Assembly: GCF_001429605.1 (NCBI RefSeq)
Contig: NZ_LMSS01000003.1
Span: forward strand, 62,001 to 126,000
DNA length: 64,000 nt
From: Phycicoccus sp. Soil802
Lineage (GTDB): Bacteria; Actinomycetota; Actinomycetes; Actinomycetales; Dermatophilaceae
Reading direction: 5' to 3'
The notes under the pieces are model-generated. The model was not told the DNA's origin, did no database searches, and saw only the letters and a list, made by a program, of their open reading frames with translations. This document shows, piece after piece, positions 54,684-63,007 of the stretch (position 1 is its first letter; each line of letters opens with the position of its first letter). A program made the position numbers and the translations under genes.

Positions 54684-56141
54684 ATGCGACACGTCTTGGG
54701 GAAGTCGATAACGGTTGTCCTGGCGGCACTGACGGCGGTGACGGTGGTCGGCGCCAGTCCCCCGACGGCGGTCGCGGACACGGTCTGTGACCGCATGGAC
54801 CGGGCCACCTGGCACGTCGCGCGTCCGGACACCGGCGCCAGTCTCCTGACGCCGTGGGCGGACGAGGCCACCAAGGCGGCCGCCTACGGCTTCACCGACC
54901 CGCAGGGCACCCCCTTCCGCTCCTCCGTCACCCCGCGGGTCGGACTGGTGGCAGTGGACCGGATGTTCAGCTCCCGCATCAACGACTTCCAGTGGGTGGT
55001 CGACGGGTCGACCGCCCAACGCGAGGCGCTGGCCGCGGGCTATGCCGACCAGGGCCCCGGCTTCTACGCCTCCGGGTTGCGGGTCCCCGGCTGCACCCGG
55101 GCGATCGCCTCCTTCGTCCGCCAGGGCCGACACCGCTACGCGCCGGCCGCCGAGGCCCCCGCCTTGCTGGCCGCCGGGTGGGTGCGGGTCCGCACTGCCT
55201 TCCACACGCCCCTGATCGAGCCGTCGACCGCGCCCCCCGCCGATCCGGTCTTCACCTTCGCCGTGATGCCCGACACCCAGAACGAGGTGAACAGCACGGA
55301 CATCCGCTTCCCGAAGCGGGTGGACTGGCTGGTCACGAACCGCGCCCTCCTCGACCTCAGGTGGGTCCTGCACAGCGGCGACCTCCAGAACTGGGACACC
55401 CCGGCGCACGAACAGTTCGCGAACATGAGCAGGTGGATCGAGACCCTCGAGGCGAACGGCCTGCCCTTCCTCGCGGTGCCGGGCAACCACGACACCGCAG
55501 CGGTCTGTCCGGGCGGGTCGGCGTGCCCGAACGCCAACACCAACGTCACGGTGCGCGACACCAGGACCTGGAACGCGTACTACCCGCCCTACCGGTTCGG
55601 GCTGCAGGGCGTCTACGAGACCGGCAAGTCGGACAACGGCTGGCGCACCTTCTCGGCGGGCGGGGTGGGGTGGCTGGTGCTGGACCTCGAGCTCTGGCCG
55701 CGCACCGGGGTGATCGACTGGGCGAAGAACGTCGTGGCCACCCATCCCCACCACAACGTCATCGTCGTGACGCACTCCTTCCTCACGTCGAAGGGAGCCA
55801 TCTCCGCGAGCAACGGTGGCTACGGTGCGACCGCCCCGACGACCCTGTGGGCGGCGCTCGACGACTTCCCCAACGTCGTGATGTTCTTCAGTGGGCACGT
55901 CGGCCAGGCCTTCAACACCTCGGCCACCGCGGTCGACGGCCACAAGGTGGCGATGTTCCTGCAGACCATGCACGCCCCGTACACCAACCCCGTCCGGCTC
56001 GTCACCGTCGACACCAAGGCCCGCACCATCCACACCTGGGTGCGGTCCAACGTCGACCGCTCCTACCCCGTCGGCCAGCAGGACGTCACCCGCGTCTACC
56101 CCTACACCGCGACCATCTCCCTCATGCGCTGGGTGCGCTGA
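54684..56141 (+). CDS. Secreted metallophosphoesterase with N-terminal DUF5648-like domain
   Basis: A 485-residue exported protein. Signal peptide: SITVVLAALTAVTVVGASPP, cleavage near AVA-DTVC. Residues about 35-175 form an FYxS/HxYAP-like repeat domain (GPGFYASGLRVPGCTRAIAS, RQGRHRYAPAAEAPALLAAG) resembling DUF5648 wall-binding repeats. The C-terminal calcineurin-like domain has FAVMPDTQ, LHSGDLQNW, AVPGNHDTAAV, VVTHSFL and FFSGHVGQ. It is about 60-70% similar by eye to the next gene's catalytic domain. Acts outside the cell on unknown phosphoesters. Confidence 0.85.
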   Translation: MRHVLGKSITVVLAALTAVTVVGASPPTAVADTVCDRMDRATWHVARPDTGASLLTPWADEATKAAAYGFTDPQGTPFRSSVTPRVGLVAVDRMFSSRINDFQWVVDGSTAQREALAAGYADQGPGFYASGLRVPGCTRAIASFVRQGRHRYAPAAEAPALLAAGWVRVRTAFHTPLIEPSTAPPADPVFTFAVMPDTQNEVNSTDIRFPKRVDWLVTNRALLDLRWVLHSGDLQNWDTPAHEQFANMSRWIETLEANGLPFLAVPGNHDTAAVCPGGSACPNANTNVTVRDTRTWNAYYPPYRFGLQGVYETGKSDNGWRTFSAGGVGWLVLDLELWPRTGVIDWAKNVVATHPHHNVIVVTHSFLTSKGAISASNGGYGATAPTTLWAALDDFPNVVMFFSGHVGQAFNTSATAVDGHKVAMFLQTMHAPYTNPVRLVTVDTKARTIHTWVRSNVDRSYPVGQQDVTRVYPYTATISLMRWVR

Positions 56142-56183
56142 GTCGCATCCGTCACCAAGCGTCACCGGGCGCTCCTCCGGACG

Positions 56184-56216
56184 GCGTATGCCGGGTGGTG
56201 ACCACCCGGCATACGC
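56184..56216. repeat. 33-bp near-perfect palindrome carrying two GTATGCCG elements
   Basis: A 16-nt arm (56184-56199, GCGTATGCCGGGTGGT) and its exact complement (56201-56216) around a single central G. Located 42 nt after the first phosphoesterase stop and 31 nt before the second start. As RNA it would be a stable hairpin, probably a terminator or attenuator; each arm contains the recurrent octamer. Confidence 0.75.
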
Positions 56217-56247
56217 TGGCTCGACGGGGCGGTGCAACTGAGGTGGG

Positions 56248-57360
56248 GTGACCGGCATGGGGCGAGCGGGGAGGGGGCGACGCGCGCTCGGGCTCGGCGC
56301 CCTGACCTGCGCCCTCGCCCTCATGACCGTCGGGTGCACGACTCCGGAGCCTCCGAGGAGCCCGGGCACCACGGCGACGGCCGCGCCCACCGGCACCGCT
56401 GCGGTGTCCGGCACTCCGGCACCCACGGCGGAGCCGCTCCCTCCGGTCGCCGACCCGGCCACGACCTTCTCGTTCGCCGTCATCCCGGACACCCAGCCCG
56501 AGGTGAAGGCCGACGACCCACGCACCGACAAGCGGGTCGCGTGGCTCCTCGCCCACCGTGAGCAGCTGAACCTCCAGTGGGTGCTGCACAGCGGTGACGT
56601 CCAGGACTGGGACACCCCGGACCACCAGCAGTGGGTGAGCATGAGCACCCGGTTCGCGGCCCTGGCGGCGGCCGGCCTCCCGTTCATCGCGGCGCCCGGC
56701 AACCACGACACAGCGGCCGTGTGCGAGGGCGGCTCGGCGTGCCCTGGGGCGGACACTGCGGTGACGGTACGCGACACGACGCTCTGGAACAGGTACTACC
56801 CCCCGTCCTACTTCGGCTTCGAGGGACTGGCCGAGCCGGGCAAGTCTGACAACGGCTTCCGCACGTTCCGGGCCGGTGGTGACGACTGGCTCGTCCTCAG
56901 CCTCGAGATCTGGCCGCGGCAGCAGGTCGTCGACTGGGCCAAGGGCGTGGTCGCCGCACACCCGCACCACAACGTCATCGTGCTGACGCACATGTTCCTG
57001 GAGGGGGACGGGTCGATCTCCACGACCAACGGCGGCTACGGCGCGACCACCCCGACCCAGCTGTGGGATGCGCTCAAGGGCTACCCCAACGTCGTCATGA
57101 CCTTCTCGGGTCACACGGGTCAGGTCTTCTCCGGCTCGGTGCCTGCCCCCGATGGCCACCGCGTGGCGATGTTCCTGCAGGCCATGCACGCCCCCGACAC
57201 CAACCCGGTCCGCATCGTCACCGTGGACACCACCGCCGGGACCATCACGACGCAGGTGCGGTCCAGCTTCGACCGCTCCAAACCCCTGGGACAGCAGGAC
57301 GTCGAGGAGGTCTACCCCTACTCGACGACGATCACCGGGATGCGCTGGGTGCGTCCCTAG
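56248..57360 (+). CDS. Metallophosphoesterase lipoprotein
   Basis: A 370-residue (GTG 56248) or 367-residue (ATG 56257) protein. A lipoprotein signal (LGALTCALALMTVGC, lipobox TVGC) is followed by a Pro/Thr/Ala linker. The calcineurin-like domain has FAVIPDTQPEV, LHSGDVQDWDTP, AAPGNHDTAAVC, VLTHMFL and TFSGHTGQ, the same unusual DTQ first motif as the preceding gene. It is a tandem paralogue lacking the DUF5648-like domain and tethered to the membrane instead. Confidence 0.87.
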   Translation: MTGMGRAGRGRRALGLGALTCALALMTVGCTTPEPPRSPGTTATAAPTGTAAVSGTPAPTAEPLPPVADPATTFSFAVIPDTQPEVKADDPRTDKRVAWLLAHREQLNLQWVLHSGDVQDWDTPDHQQWVSMSTRFAALAAAGLPFIAAPGNHDTAAVCEGGSACPGADTAVTVRDTTLWNRYYPPSYFGFEGLAEPGKSDNGFRTFRAGGDDWLVLSLEIWPRQQVVDWAKGVVAAHPHHNVIVLTHMFLEGDGSISTTNGGYGATTPTQLWDALKGYPNVVMTFSGHTGQVFSGSVPAPDGHRVAMFLQAMHAPDTNPVRIVTVDTTAGTITTQVRSSFDRSKPLGQQDVEEVYPYSTTITGMRWVRP

Positions 57361-57869
57361 GCGGGTTCGGTGACGTCGGCGACCTGCGCGTCCAGGGCCC
57401 GGAGCACGTCGTCGGAGTGCGCGGTCGCGGCCACGCCGTGGGCCCCGGCGCCGATCGAGATCAGGCGCCCGGTGACGGTCGTGTCCGCGACGACCGGGAG
57501 CGCGGTGGTCGAGCCGAACGGCGTGATCGTGCCGCGCTCGTAGCCGGTCACCTCCTTGGCGACGGCCGCGTCCGGCATCGACATCCGGTTGACGCCCAGC
57601 AGCGCCCGCAGCTTGGGCCACGAGATCTCCCGGCCGCCCGGCACCAGGACGAACAGGAAGTCGTCCTCGGCGCGCCGCACCACCAGGGTCTTGATGATGT
57701 CCTGCGGCTCGACGCCCCGCGCTGCGGCCGCCTCCTCGAGGGAGCCGACCCGACCGTGACGGGTCAGGGTGTGCTCGATCCCGCTGGCGGCCAGGGCGGC
57801 CGCGGCCCGCGCCTCGCCCTCGGTCGGGATGCCGTCCCGGGTGGGGTCGGAGCCGGTGTCCTGGGTCAT
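57357..57869 (-). CDS. YbaK/EbsC-type aminoacyl-tRNA deacylase
   Basis: A 170-residue protein of the YbaK/ProX editing family: ALAASGIEHTLTRHGRVGSL, AAARGVEPQDIIKTLVVR with the conserved Lys, YERGTITPFGSTTALPVVAD and the terminal GAGAHGVAATAHSDDVLRAL. Expected to hydrolyse mischarged tRNA (Cys/Ala/Pro editing). Its TAG stop shares the CTAG at 57357-57360 with the convergent phosphoesterase stop. Confidence 0.9.
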   Translation of the reverse strand: MTQDTGSDPTRDGIPTEGEARAAAALAASGIEHTLTRHGRVGSLEEAAAARGVEPQDIIKTLVVRRAEDDFLFVLVPGGREISWPKLRALLGVNRMSMPDAAVAKEVTGYERGTITPFGSTTALPVVADTTVTGRLISIGAGAHGVAATAHSDDVLRALDAQVADVTEPA

Positions 57870-58048
57870 GTCGCCATGCTAGGTTCCCGGCGCAGGTTGC
57901 GTCTGCCGGGCACCGGTCTGGGATCCGAGACGCAATGCCCGGAGTCCTGCCGTGCGACGGCGGTCCCTGGTGTGGAATGGTCTCGGTGCCGGTTGAGCAG
58001 AGCGTCGAGTGGACCTCGCCGTCGGCGCGGCAGAGCTGAGAGGACACC

Positions 58049-59257
58049 GTGAGCTTCGAGTCGATGTGGTCTGACCTGCATCCGGTCGGACGCAGCGCCC
58101 AGAGCGGCGGCTACCGCCGGTTCGCGTGGACCCGCGAGGACCACGACCTGCGCGAGTGGTTCGCGGGGGAGTGCGCGGCGCGCGGGCTCGACCTCACCGA
58201 GGACCGGATGGGCAACCAGTGGGCGTGGTGGGGAGACCCTGACTCGGCCGCGGCCAAGGGGGACAAGGGCGTCGTCACGGGCTCCCACCTCGACAGCGTG
58301 CCGGACGGTGGCGCCTTCGACGGCCCGCTCGGGGTCGTCAGCGCCCTCGCGGCGGTGGACGCGTTGCAGGCCAACGGGTTCCAGCCCTCCAGGCCGATCG
58401 GTGTCGTCAACTTCGTCGACGAGGAAGGTGCCCGGTTCGGGGTCGCCTGCGCCGGCTCACGTGTCATCACCGGAGCCATGACCGCTCGCCGCGCGCGCAG
58501 CCTCACCGACGCCGACGGCACGACGATGGCCGACGCGCTCAAGGCGGCCGGGCGCGACCCGCACCAGATCGGTCGGGACGACGACGCGCTGCGGCGGATC
58601 GGCAGCTTCGTCGAGCTGCACGTCGAGCAGGGCCGTGGGCTCATCGACCTCGACCACCCCATCGCGGTCGGCAGCGACATCTGGCCGCACGGGCGGTGGC
58701 GGCTCGACTTCGCCGGCGAGGCCAACCACGCGGGCACGACCAGGCTCGAGGACCGGCACGACGCGATGCTCGGGTATGCCGCCGCGGTGCTCGCCGCCCG
58801 CGAGGCCGCCATCACCCACGGGTGCGTCGCCACCATCGGCAAGGTAGCCGTGACGCCCGGTGGCGTCAACGCGATCCCCAGCGCCGTGACCGGCTGGCTC
58901 GACGCCCGGGGCGCCAGCCCGCGCGCGGTCCGTCGCGCGGTCTCCGACATCACCGCGATGGTCGAGCAGTCGGGCGGCAAGATCACGCAGGAGTCCTGGA
59001 CCCCGTCCACGCCGTTCGACACCTCGCTGAGCGCGCGGCTGGGCACCCGGCTCGGCGGCATACCGGTGCTCGGGACGGGGGCCGGGCACGACGCCGGCAT
59101 CCTCGCGAACGCCGGCATCCCGACCGCCATGCTCTTCGTCCGCAACCCCACCGGCGTCTCGCACTCCCCGGAGGAGTTCGCCGAGACGTCCGACTGCCTC
59201 GAAGGGGTCGCGGCCCTCACCGCGGTGCTCGAGGACCTCGCCGGGGACGCAGCATGA
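58049..59257 (+). CDS. M20-family amidohydrolase in hut operon (allantoate amidohydrolase-like)
   Basis: A 402-residue metal-dependent amidohydrolase of the allantoate amidohydrolase/N-carbamoylase group. Metal ligands lie in VVTGSHLDSVPDGGAFDGPL, VNFVDEEGARFGVACAGSR, SFVELHVEQGRGLIDLDHPI and the terminal GAGHDAGIL/HSPEE. GTG 58049 starts it; its stop overlaps hutF (ATGA). Since hutF makes N-formyl-L-glutamate, this enzyme probably replaces HutG and releases glutamate plus formate. That role is inferred from position. Confidence 0.87.
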   Translation: MSFESMWSDLHPVGRSAQSGGYRRFAWTREDHDLREWFAGECAARGLDLTEDRMGNQWAWWGDPDSAAAKGDKGVVTGSHLDSVPDGGAFDGPLGVVSALAAVDALQANGFQPSRPIGVVNFVDEEGARFGVACAGSRVITGAMTARRARSLTDADGTTMADALKAAGRDPHQIGRDDDALRRIGSFVELHVEQGRGLIDLDHPIAVGSDIWPHGRWRLDFAGEANHAGTTRLEDRHDAMLGYAAAVLAAREAAITHGCVATIGKVAVTPGGVNAIPSAVTGWLDARGASPRAVRRAVSDITAMVEQSGGKITQESWTPSTPFDTSLSARLGTRLGGIPVLGTGAGHDAGILANAGIPTAMLFVRNPTGVSHSPEEFAETSDCLEGVAALTAVLEDLAGDAA

Positions 59258-60579
59258 CGACCTACTGGGCGGAGCACGCCTGGCTGCCCACGGGACTGGC
59301 GACCGATGTGCGGTTCGACGTCGTCGACGGCGTCTTCGCGGGGGTGCACCGCCGCGCGAGGGCGGAGGCCGGTGACGTCCGCCTGCACGGGGTGGTCCTG
59401 CCCGGGCTGGCCAACGCGCACAGCCACGCCTTCCACCGCGCGCTGCGCGGCCGCACCCACGGCGACGGCGGCAACTTCTGGACCTGGCGCCAGCAGATGT
59501 ATGCCGTCACGCGGCACCTCACGCCGGACACCTACCTCGCCCTCGCCCGGGCGGTCTTCGCCGAGATGGTGCTGTCCGGCACCACGGTTGTCGGGGAGTT
59601 CCACTACCTGCACCACGACCTGGCGGGGCGGCCCTACGCCGACCCCAACGCGATGGGCGAAGCAGTCATCGAGGCCGCCCGCGAGGCCGGCCTGCGGCTG
59701 ACGCTCCTCGACACCTGCTACCTCGCCGGGGGCCTGTCGGGCGACGGGCACCTGCCCCTCGACGACGTGCAGCGGCGCTTCACCGACGGGGACGTCGACC
59801 GGTGGGCGGCCCGCGTCGCCGCGCTCAGCCCCGACGCGACCACCCGCATCGGGGCGGCGGTCCACTCGGTGCGCGCCGTGCCCCGCGACGACCTGCGCGC
59901 GATGGCCGAGGTCACCCGCGGTCGGATCGTGCACGCCCACGTGAGCGAGCAGCCGGCTGAGAACCTCGCCACCCAGATGTTCTACGGCGCCACCCCCACC
60001 GAGCTGCTCGACGAGGCGGGGCTGCTGGGCGACCGGTTCAGCGCGGTCCATGCCACCCACCTGTCCGACCACGACATCCAGCTGCTCGGTGGGTCGTCGT
60101 CGACCGCGTGCTTCTGCCCCACGACCGAGCGCGACCTCGCGGACGGCATCGGCCCGGCCCGTGCGTTGGCGGAGGCCGGTGCCCGGCTGTCGCTCGGCTC
60201 CGACCAGCACGCCGTGATCGACCCGTTCGAGGAGATCCGGGGGCTCGAGATGCACGAGCGACTGGCGAGCAACGAGCGCGGCCGCTTCACCCCCGACGAG
60301 CTGATGACCGCCGCCTCGGTGGACGGCTACCGCAGCCTCGGGTGGCAGGACGCCGGGCTCATCGCCGACGGCGCCGCCGCCGACTTCGTCGTCGTGCGTA
60401 CCGACACGGTCAACACCGCGGGTGCCAAGGCGGGCCAGATCCTCTACAGCGCAACCCGATCCGATGTCGACACCGTCGTCGTCGGCGGGCAGGTGGTGGT
60501 CGAGTCCGGCCGCCACCGGCTCGGTGACGTGGCGGCCATGCTCGGCAAGGCGCTGTCCGACGTCAGGGACCACCAGTGA
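59254..60579 (+). CDS. hutF: Formimidoylglutamate deiminase
   Basis: A 441-residue amidohydrolase-superfamily enzyme. [20 protein letters not shown] carries the HxH metal site; [19 protein letters not shown] is a HutF hallmark; [27 protein letters not shown] and [19 protein letters not shown] supply the other ligands and the catalytic Asp. Converts N-formimidoylglutamate to N-formylglutamate and ammonia. ATG 59254 overlaps the M20 gene stop. Confidence 0.93.
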   Translation: MTTYWAEHAWLPTGLATDVRFDVVDGVFAGVHRRARAEAGDVRLHGVVLPGLANAHSHAFHRALRGRTHGDGGNFWTWRQQMYAVTRHLTPDTYLALARAVFAEMVLSGTTVVGEFHYLHHDLAGRPYADPNAMGEAVIEAAREAGLRLTLLDTCYLAGGLSGDGHLPLDDVQRRFTDGDVDRWAARVAALSPDATTRIGAAVHSVRAVPRDDLRAMAEVTRGRIVHAHVSEQPAENLATQMFYGATPTELLDEAGLLGDRFSAVHATHLSDHDIQLLGGSSSTACFCPTTERDLADGIGPARALAEAGARLSLGSDQHAVIDPFEEIRGLEMHERLASNERGRFTPDELMTAASVDGYRSLGWQDAGLIADGAAADFVVVRTDTVNTAGAKAGQILYSATRSDVDTVVVGGQVVVESGRHRLGDVAAMLGKALSDVRDHQ

Positions 60580-61739
60580 GCAGCACCGTCGTCACCGGCA
60601 TCGGCGAGCTCGTCACCTGCGACGGGACCACCCCCGACGGCCTGGGGCTGCGTCACGGCGCCGCCGTCGTCGTGGAGGACGACCGGATCGTCTGGGTCGG
60701 CTCGTCCTCGGAGGCGCCGGCGGCCGACCGCGCCGTCGACGTGGAGGGTCGCGCGGTGCTGCCCGGCTTCGTCGACTCCCACGCGCACCTGGTGTTCGCC
60801 GGCGACCGCGGTGACGAGTTCGCCGCCCGCATGGCCGGCACGCCCTACGACGGGGGCGGGATCGGGGTTTCCGTCGCGGCGACCCGCGACGCCTCGGACG
60901 ACGAGCTGCGGTCCCTGGTCGCGGGCCGGGTCGCGGAGATGCGCGCCCAGGGCACGACGACCGTCGAGATCAAGAGCGGCTACGGGCTGACCGTCCAGGA
61001 CGAGGCGCGGGCGCTGCGCATCGCCCGCGAGTTCACCCCCGAGACCACGTTCCTCGGCGCCCACGTGGTGCCCCGCGAGTACGCGGGTGACCGCGCGGCA
61101 TACCTGGAGCTGGTCACGGGGCCGATGCTGGAAGCAGCAGCTCCGCACGCGAGGTGGGTCGACGTCTTCTGCGAGCCGCACTCCGCGCACGCCTTCACCG
61201 AGGACGAGGCGCTGGCCGTCCTCGTCGCCGGACGGCACGCAGGGCTCGAGCTGCGCGTGCACGGCAACCAGCTCGGCCACGGACCCGGCGTGCGCCTCGC
61301 CGTCGAGCTGGGGGCGGCCAGCGTCGACCACTGCACCTACCTGTCCGACGCGGACGTCGAGGCACTCGCCGGAGCGGCGGACACGACGGTGGCGACCCTG
61401 CTGCCGGGGGTCGAGTTCTCGACCCGCTCGCCGTACCCGGACGCGGCGGCCCTGCTGCGGGCCGGGGTGTCGATCGCCCTCGCGACCGACTGCAACCCGG
61501 GCACCTGCTACTCGTCGTCGATGCCGTTCGTCATCGCGCTCGCCGTGCGCGAGATGGGCCTGACGCCGGGTCAGGCCGTGCTCGCGGCGACCGTCGGCTC
61601 GGCGAAGTCGTTGCGCCGCACCGACATCGGTCGCATCGAGGTCGGGGCGCGCGCTGACCTGACCGTGCTCGACGCGCCGTCCCACGTGCACCTGTCCTAC
61701 CGCGCCGGGGTCCCGATCGCCCGGGCGCTCGACCTCTAG
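60576..61739 (+). CDS. hutI: Imidazolonepropionase
   Basis: A 387-residue hydrolase, third step of histidine use. [20 protein letters not shown] (HxH), [56 protein letters not shown] and [15 protein letters not shown] are the imidazolonepropionase motifs. GTG 60576 overlaps the hutF stop (GTGA). Last gene of the second hut unit. Confidence 0.94.
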   Translation: MSSTVVTGIGELVTCDGTTPDGLGLRHGAAVVVEDDRIVWVGSSSEAPAADRAVDVEGRAVLPGFVDSHAHLVFAGDRGDEFAARMAGTPYDGGGIGVSVAATRDASDDELRSLVAGRVAEMRAQGTTTVEIKSGYGLTVQDEARALRIAREFTPETTFLGAHVVPREYAGDRAAYLELVTGPMLEAAAPHARWVDVFCEPHSAHAFTEDEALAVLVAGRHAGLELRVHGNQLGHGPGVRLAVELGAASVDHCTYLSDADVEALAGAADTTVATLLPGVEFSTRSPYPDAAALLRAGVSIALATDCNPGTCYSSSMPFVIALAVREMGLTPGQAVLAATVGSAKSLRRTDIGRIEVGARADLTVLDAPSHVHLSYRAGVPIARALDL

Positions 61740-61746
61740 CGACGCG

Positions 61747-62025
61747 TCAGGCGTCGCCCTCCTGCATGGCCTTGGGGAGGTGGCCGGCCGACTTCTGGTA
61801 GTACTGGGCCGCCTTCCGGGTCACGATCACCTTGGCCGCCCCGACCGCGAGACCGGTCAGCGCCGCGAACGCGATGGCGTCCTTCCATGGCGTCCGCGGG
61901 TCGCGCGGGTCGACGACGGCGTCCCGGCCGGCCTTCTTCCAGACCGTGGTGACCAGCTTGTTGGCGATGACGCCGGCGAGCACCGCCGACCCGGTCCCGA
62001 GCACTCGCCACACCAGTGGTCCCAT
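61747..62025 (-). CDS. DUF4235 membrane protein
   Basis: A 92-residue protein: an N-terminal helix (VLGTGSAVLAGVIANKLVTT), the motif VWKKAGRDAVVDPRDPRTPW and a second helix (DAIAFAALTGLAVGAAKVIV), as in actinobacterial DUF4235. Function unknown. Convergent with hutI, 7 nt apart. Confidence 0.85.
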   Translation of the reverse strand: MGPLVWRVLGTGSAVLAGVIANKLVTTVWKKAGRDAVVDPRDPRTPWKDAIAFAALTGLAVGAAKVIVTRKAAQYYQKSAGHLPKAMQEGDA

Positions 62026-62119
62026 GTCGCACCTCTCCCGTTCCGATCGCCTGCCGATCGCTGTCCCGGCCGCGGCAAACTGCTGCTGACCTGCGCCTCC
62101 ACCCTGTCACATCGTGGAG

Positions 62120-62125
62120 TAGTCT
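62120..62125 (+). promoter_or_regulatory. Candidate -10 of the riboswitch transcript
   Basis: TAGTCT fits TANNNT and lies about 10-15 nt before the first riboswitch helix, so transcription would begin near 62132. Confidence 0.4.
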
Positions 62126-62134
62126 TCGACGCGT

Positions 62135-62221
62135 AACGACAGGGGAGCGCGCAAGCGCTGAGAGTGCGGGAGACCGCAGACCCTCACACCTGATCCGGTT
62201 CGCACCGGCGTAGGGAGTCGA
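62135..62221 (+). promoter_or_regulatory. TPP riboswitch (THI element)
   Basis: The conserved THI-box parts are in order. They are AGGGGAGC (62141-62148), the CTGAGAG core (62158-62164), a variable GC helix, ACCTGATCCGG (62188-62198), then the GTAGGGAG 3' strand pairing back to the start. It precedes ykoE by about 100 nt. Downstream, CACCTGT/ACAGGTG (62231-62261) forms a hairpin, and CTCTCCCG near 62265 is complementary to CGGGAGA at the ykoE ribosome-binding site. Control is probably at translation initiation: TPP bound, RBS masked. Confidence 0.93.
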
Positions 62222-62320
62222 GATCTCAGACACCTGTCGGGCGAGTGCGCCACCACAGGTGCTCCTCTCCCGGCAGCTGTCTCCCCGAGGTATCCACCGG
62301 ATCCCACGGGAGAAGAAAAC

Positions 62321-63007
62321 ATGAGCACCACCAACACCCCGGCCACCTCGGCCGGCAGCACCTCGTCCACCTCGCCCACCTCCACCCCGCCACGTCGCGG
62401 GAGCATCCGCGCCAGCGGGCAGCTCTGGGGTTGGCGGACCGTCGACCTCCTGACGGTCTCCTTCCTCGGCGCCGCGTTCGGCGTCGCCTACTGGGCCTGG
62501 GGTCTGGCCTACACCGCACCGGCCGCGGGGCTCGAGGCCCTCTTCCCGCCGCTGCAGGGCATCACGGGCGCGCCCTGGTTGATGGCCGGGGTCGTGGGCG
62601 GCCTGGTCATCCGCCGCCCGGGCTCCGCCCTGCTCTGCGAGGTCGTGGCGGCCCTCGTCTCGATGCTTCCCGGCACCAAGTGGGGTTTCACCACCCTCGT
62701 CTCGGGGATCTTGCAGGGTCTCGGCGCGGAGATCGCCTTCCTGCTCCTCGGGTATGCCGCGTTCGGCCTCGGTGCCGCACTCCTCGCCGGCGCCCTCTCC
62801 GCACCGCTGGAAGCTCTCTACGAGTGGCAGACGTGGTGGACGGACTGGGACCTGGGCTACAAGCTCGCCTACGCCGGCATCCTCACCGTCGCGGGCGCGA
62901 TCATCGCCGGTGGCCTCGGGTGGCTGCTGACGCGAGGGCTGGCCCGAGCTGGCGCCCTGGGCGCCTTCCCCGCAGGGCAGGAAGCCCGGGAGTCACACGC
63001 TGTCTGA
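62321..63007 (+). CDS. ykoE: ECF transporter S component, YkoE type
   Basis: A 228-residue membrane protein with about six helices: VDLLTVSFLGAAFGVAYWAW, GAPWLMAGVVGGLVIRRPGS, EVVAALVSMLPGTKWGFTTL and QGLGAEIAFLLLGYAAFGLG. These match the YkoE subunit of the HMP/thiamine-precursor ECF uptake system. The N-terminus is Ser/Thr/Pro-rich. RBS GGGAGAAG precedes ATG 62321. Riboswitch-controlled, so thiamine starvation induces it. Confidence 0.92.
   Translation: MSTTNTPATSAGSTSSTSPTSTPPRRGSIRASGQLWGWRTVDLLTVSFLGAAFGVAYWAWGLAYTAPAAGLEALFPPLQGITGAPWLMAGVVGGLVIRRPGSALLCEVVAALVSMLPGTKWGFTTLVSGILQGLGAEIAFLLLGYAAFGLGAALLAGALSAPLEALYEWQTWWTDWDLGYKLAYAGILTVAGAIIAGGLGWLLTRGLARAGALGAFPAGQEARESHAV

Noticed and set aside
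58111-60573. 820-codon minus-strand frame across the M20 and hutF genes
   Set aside because: It spans two well-supported genes and has no recognisable domain.
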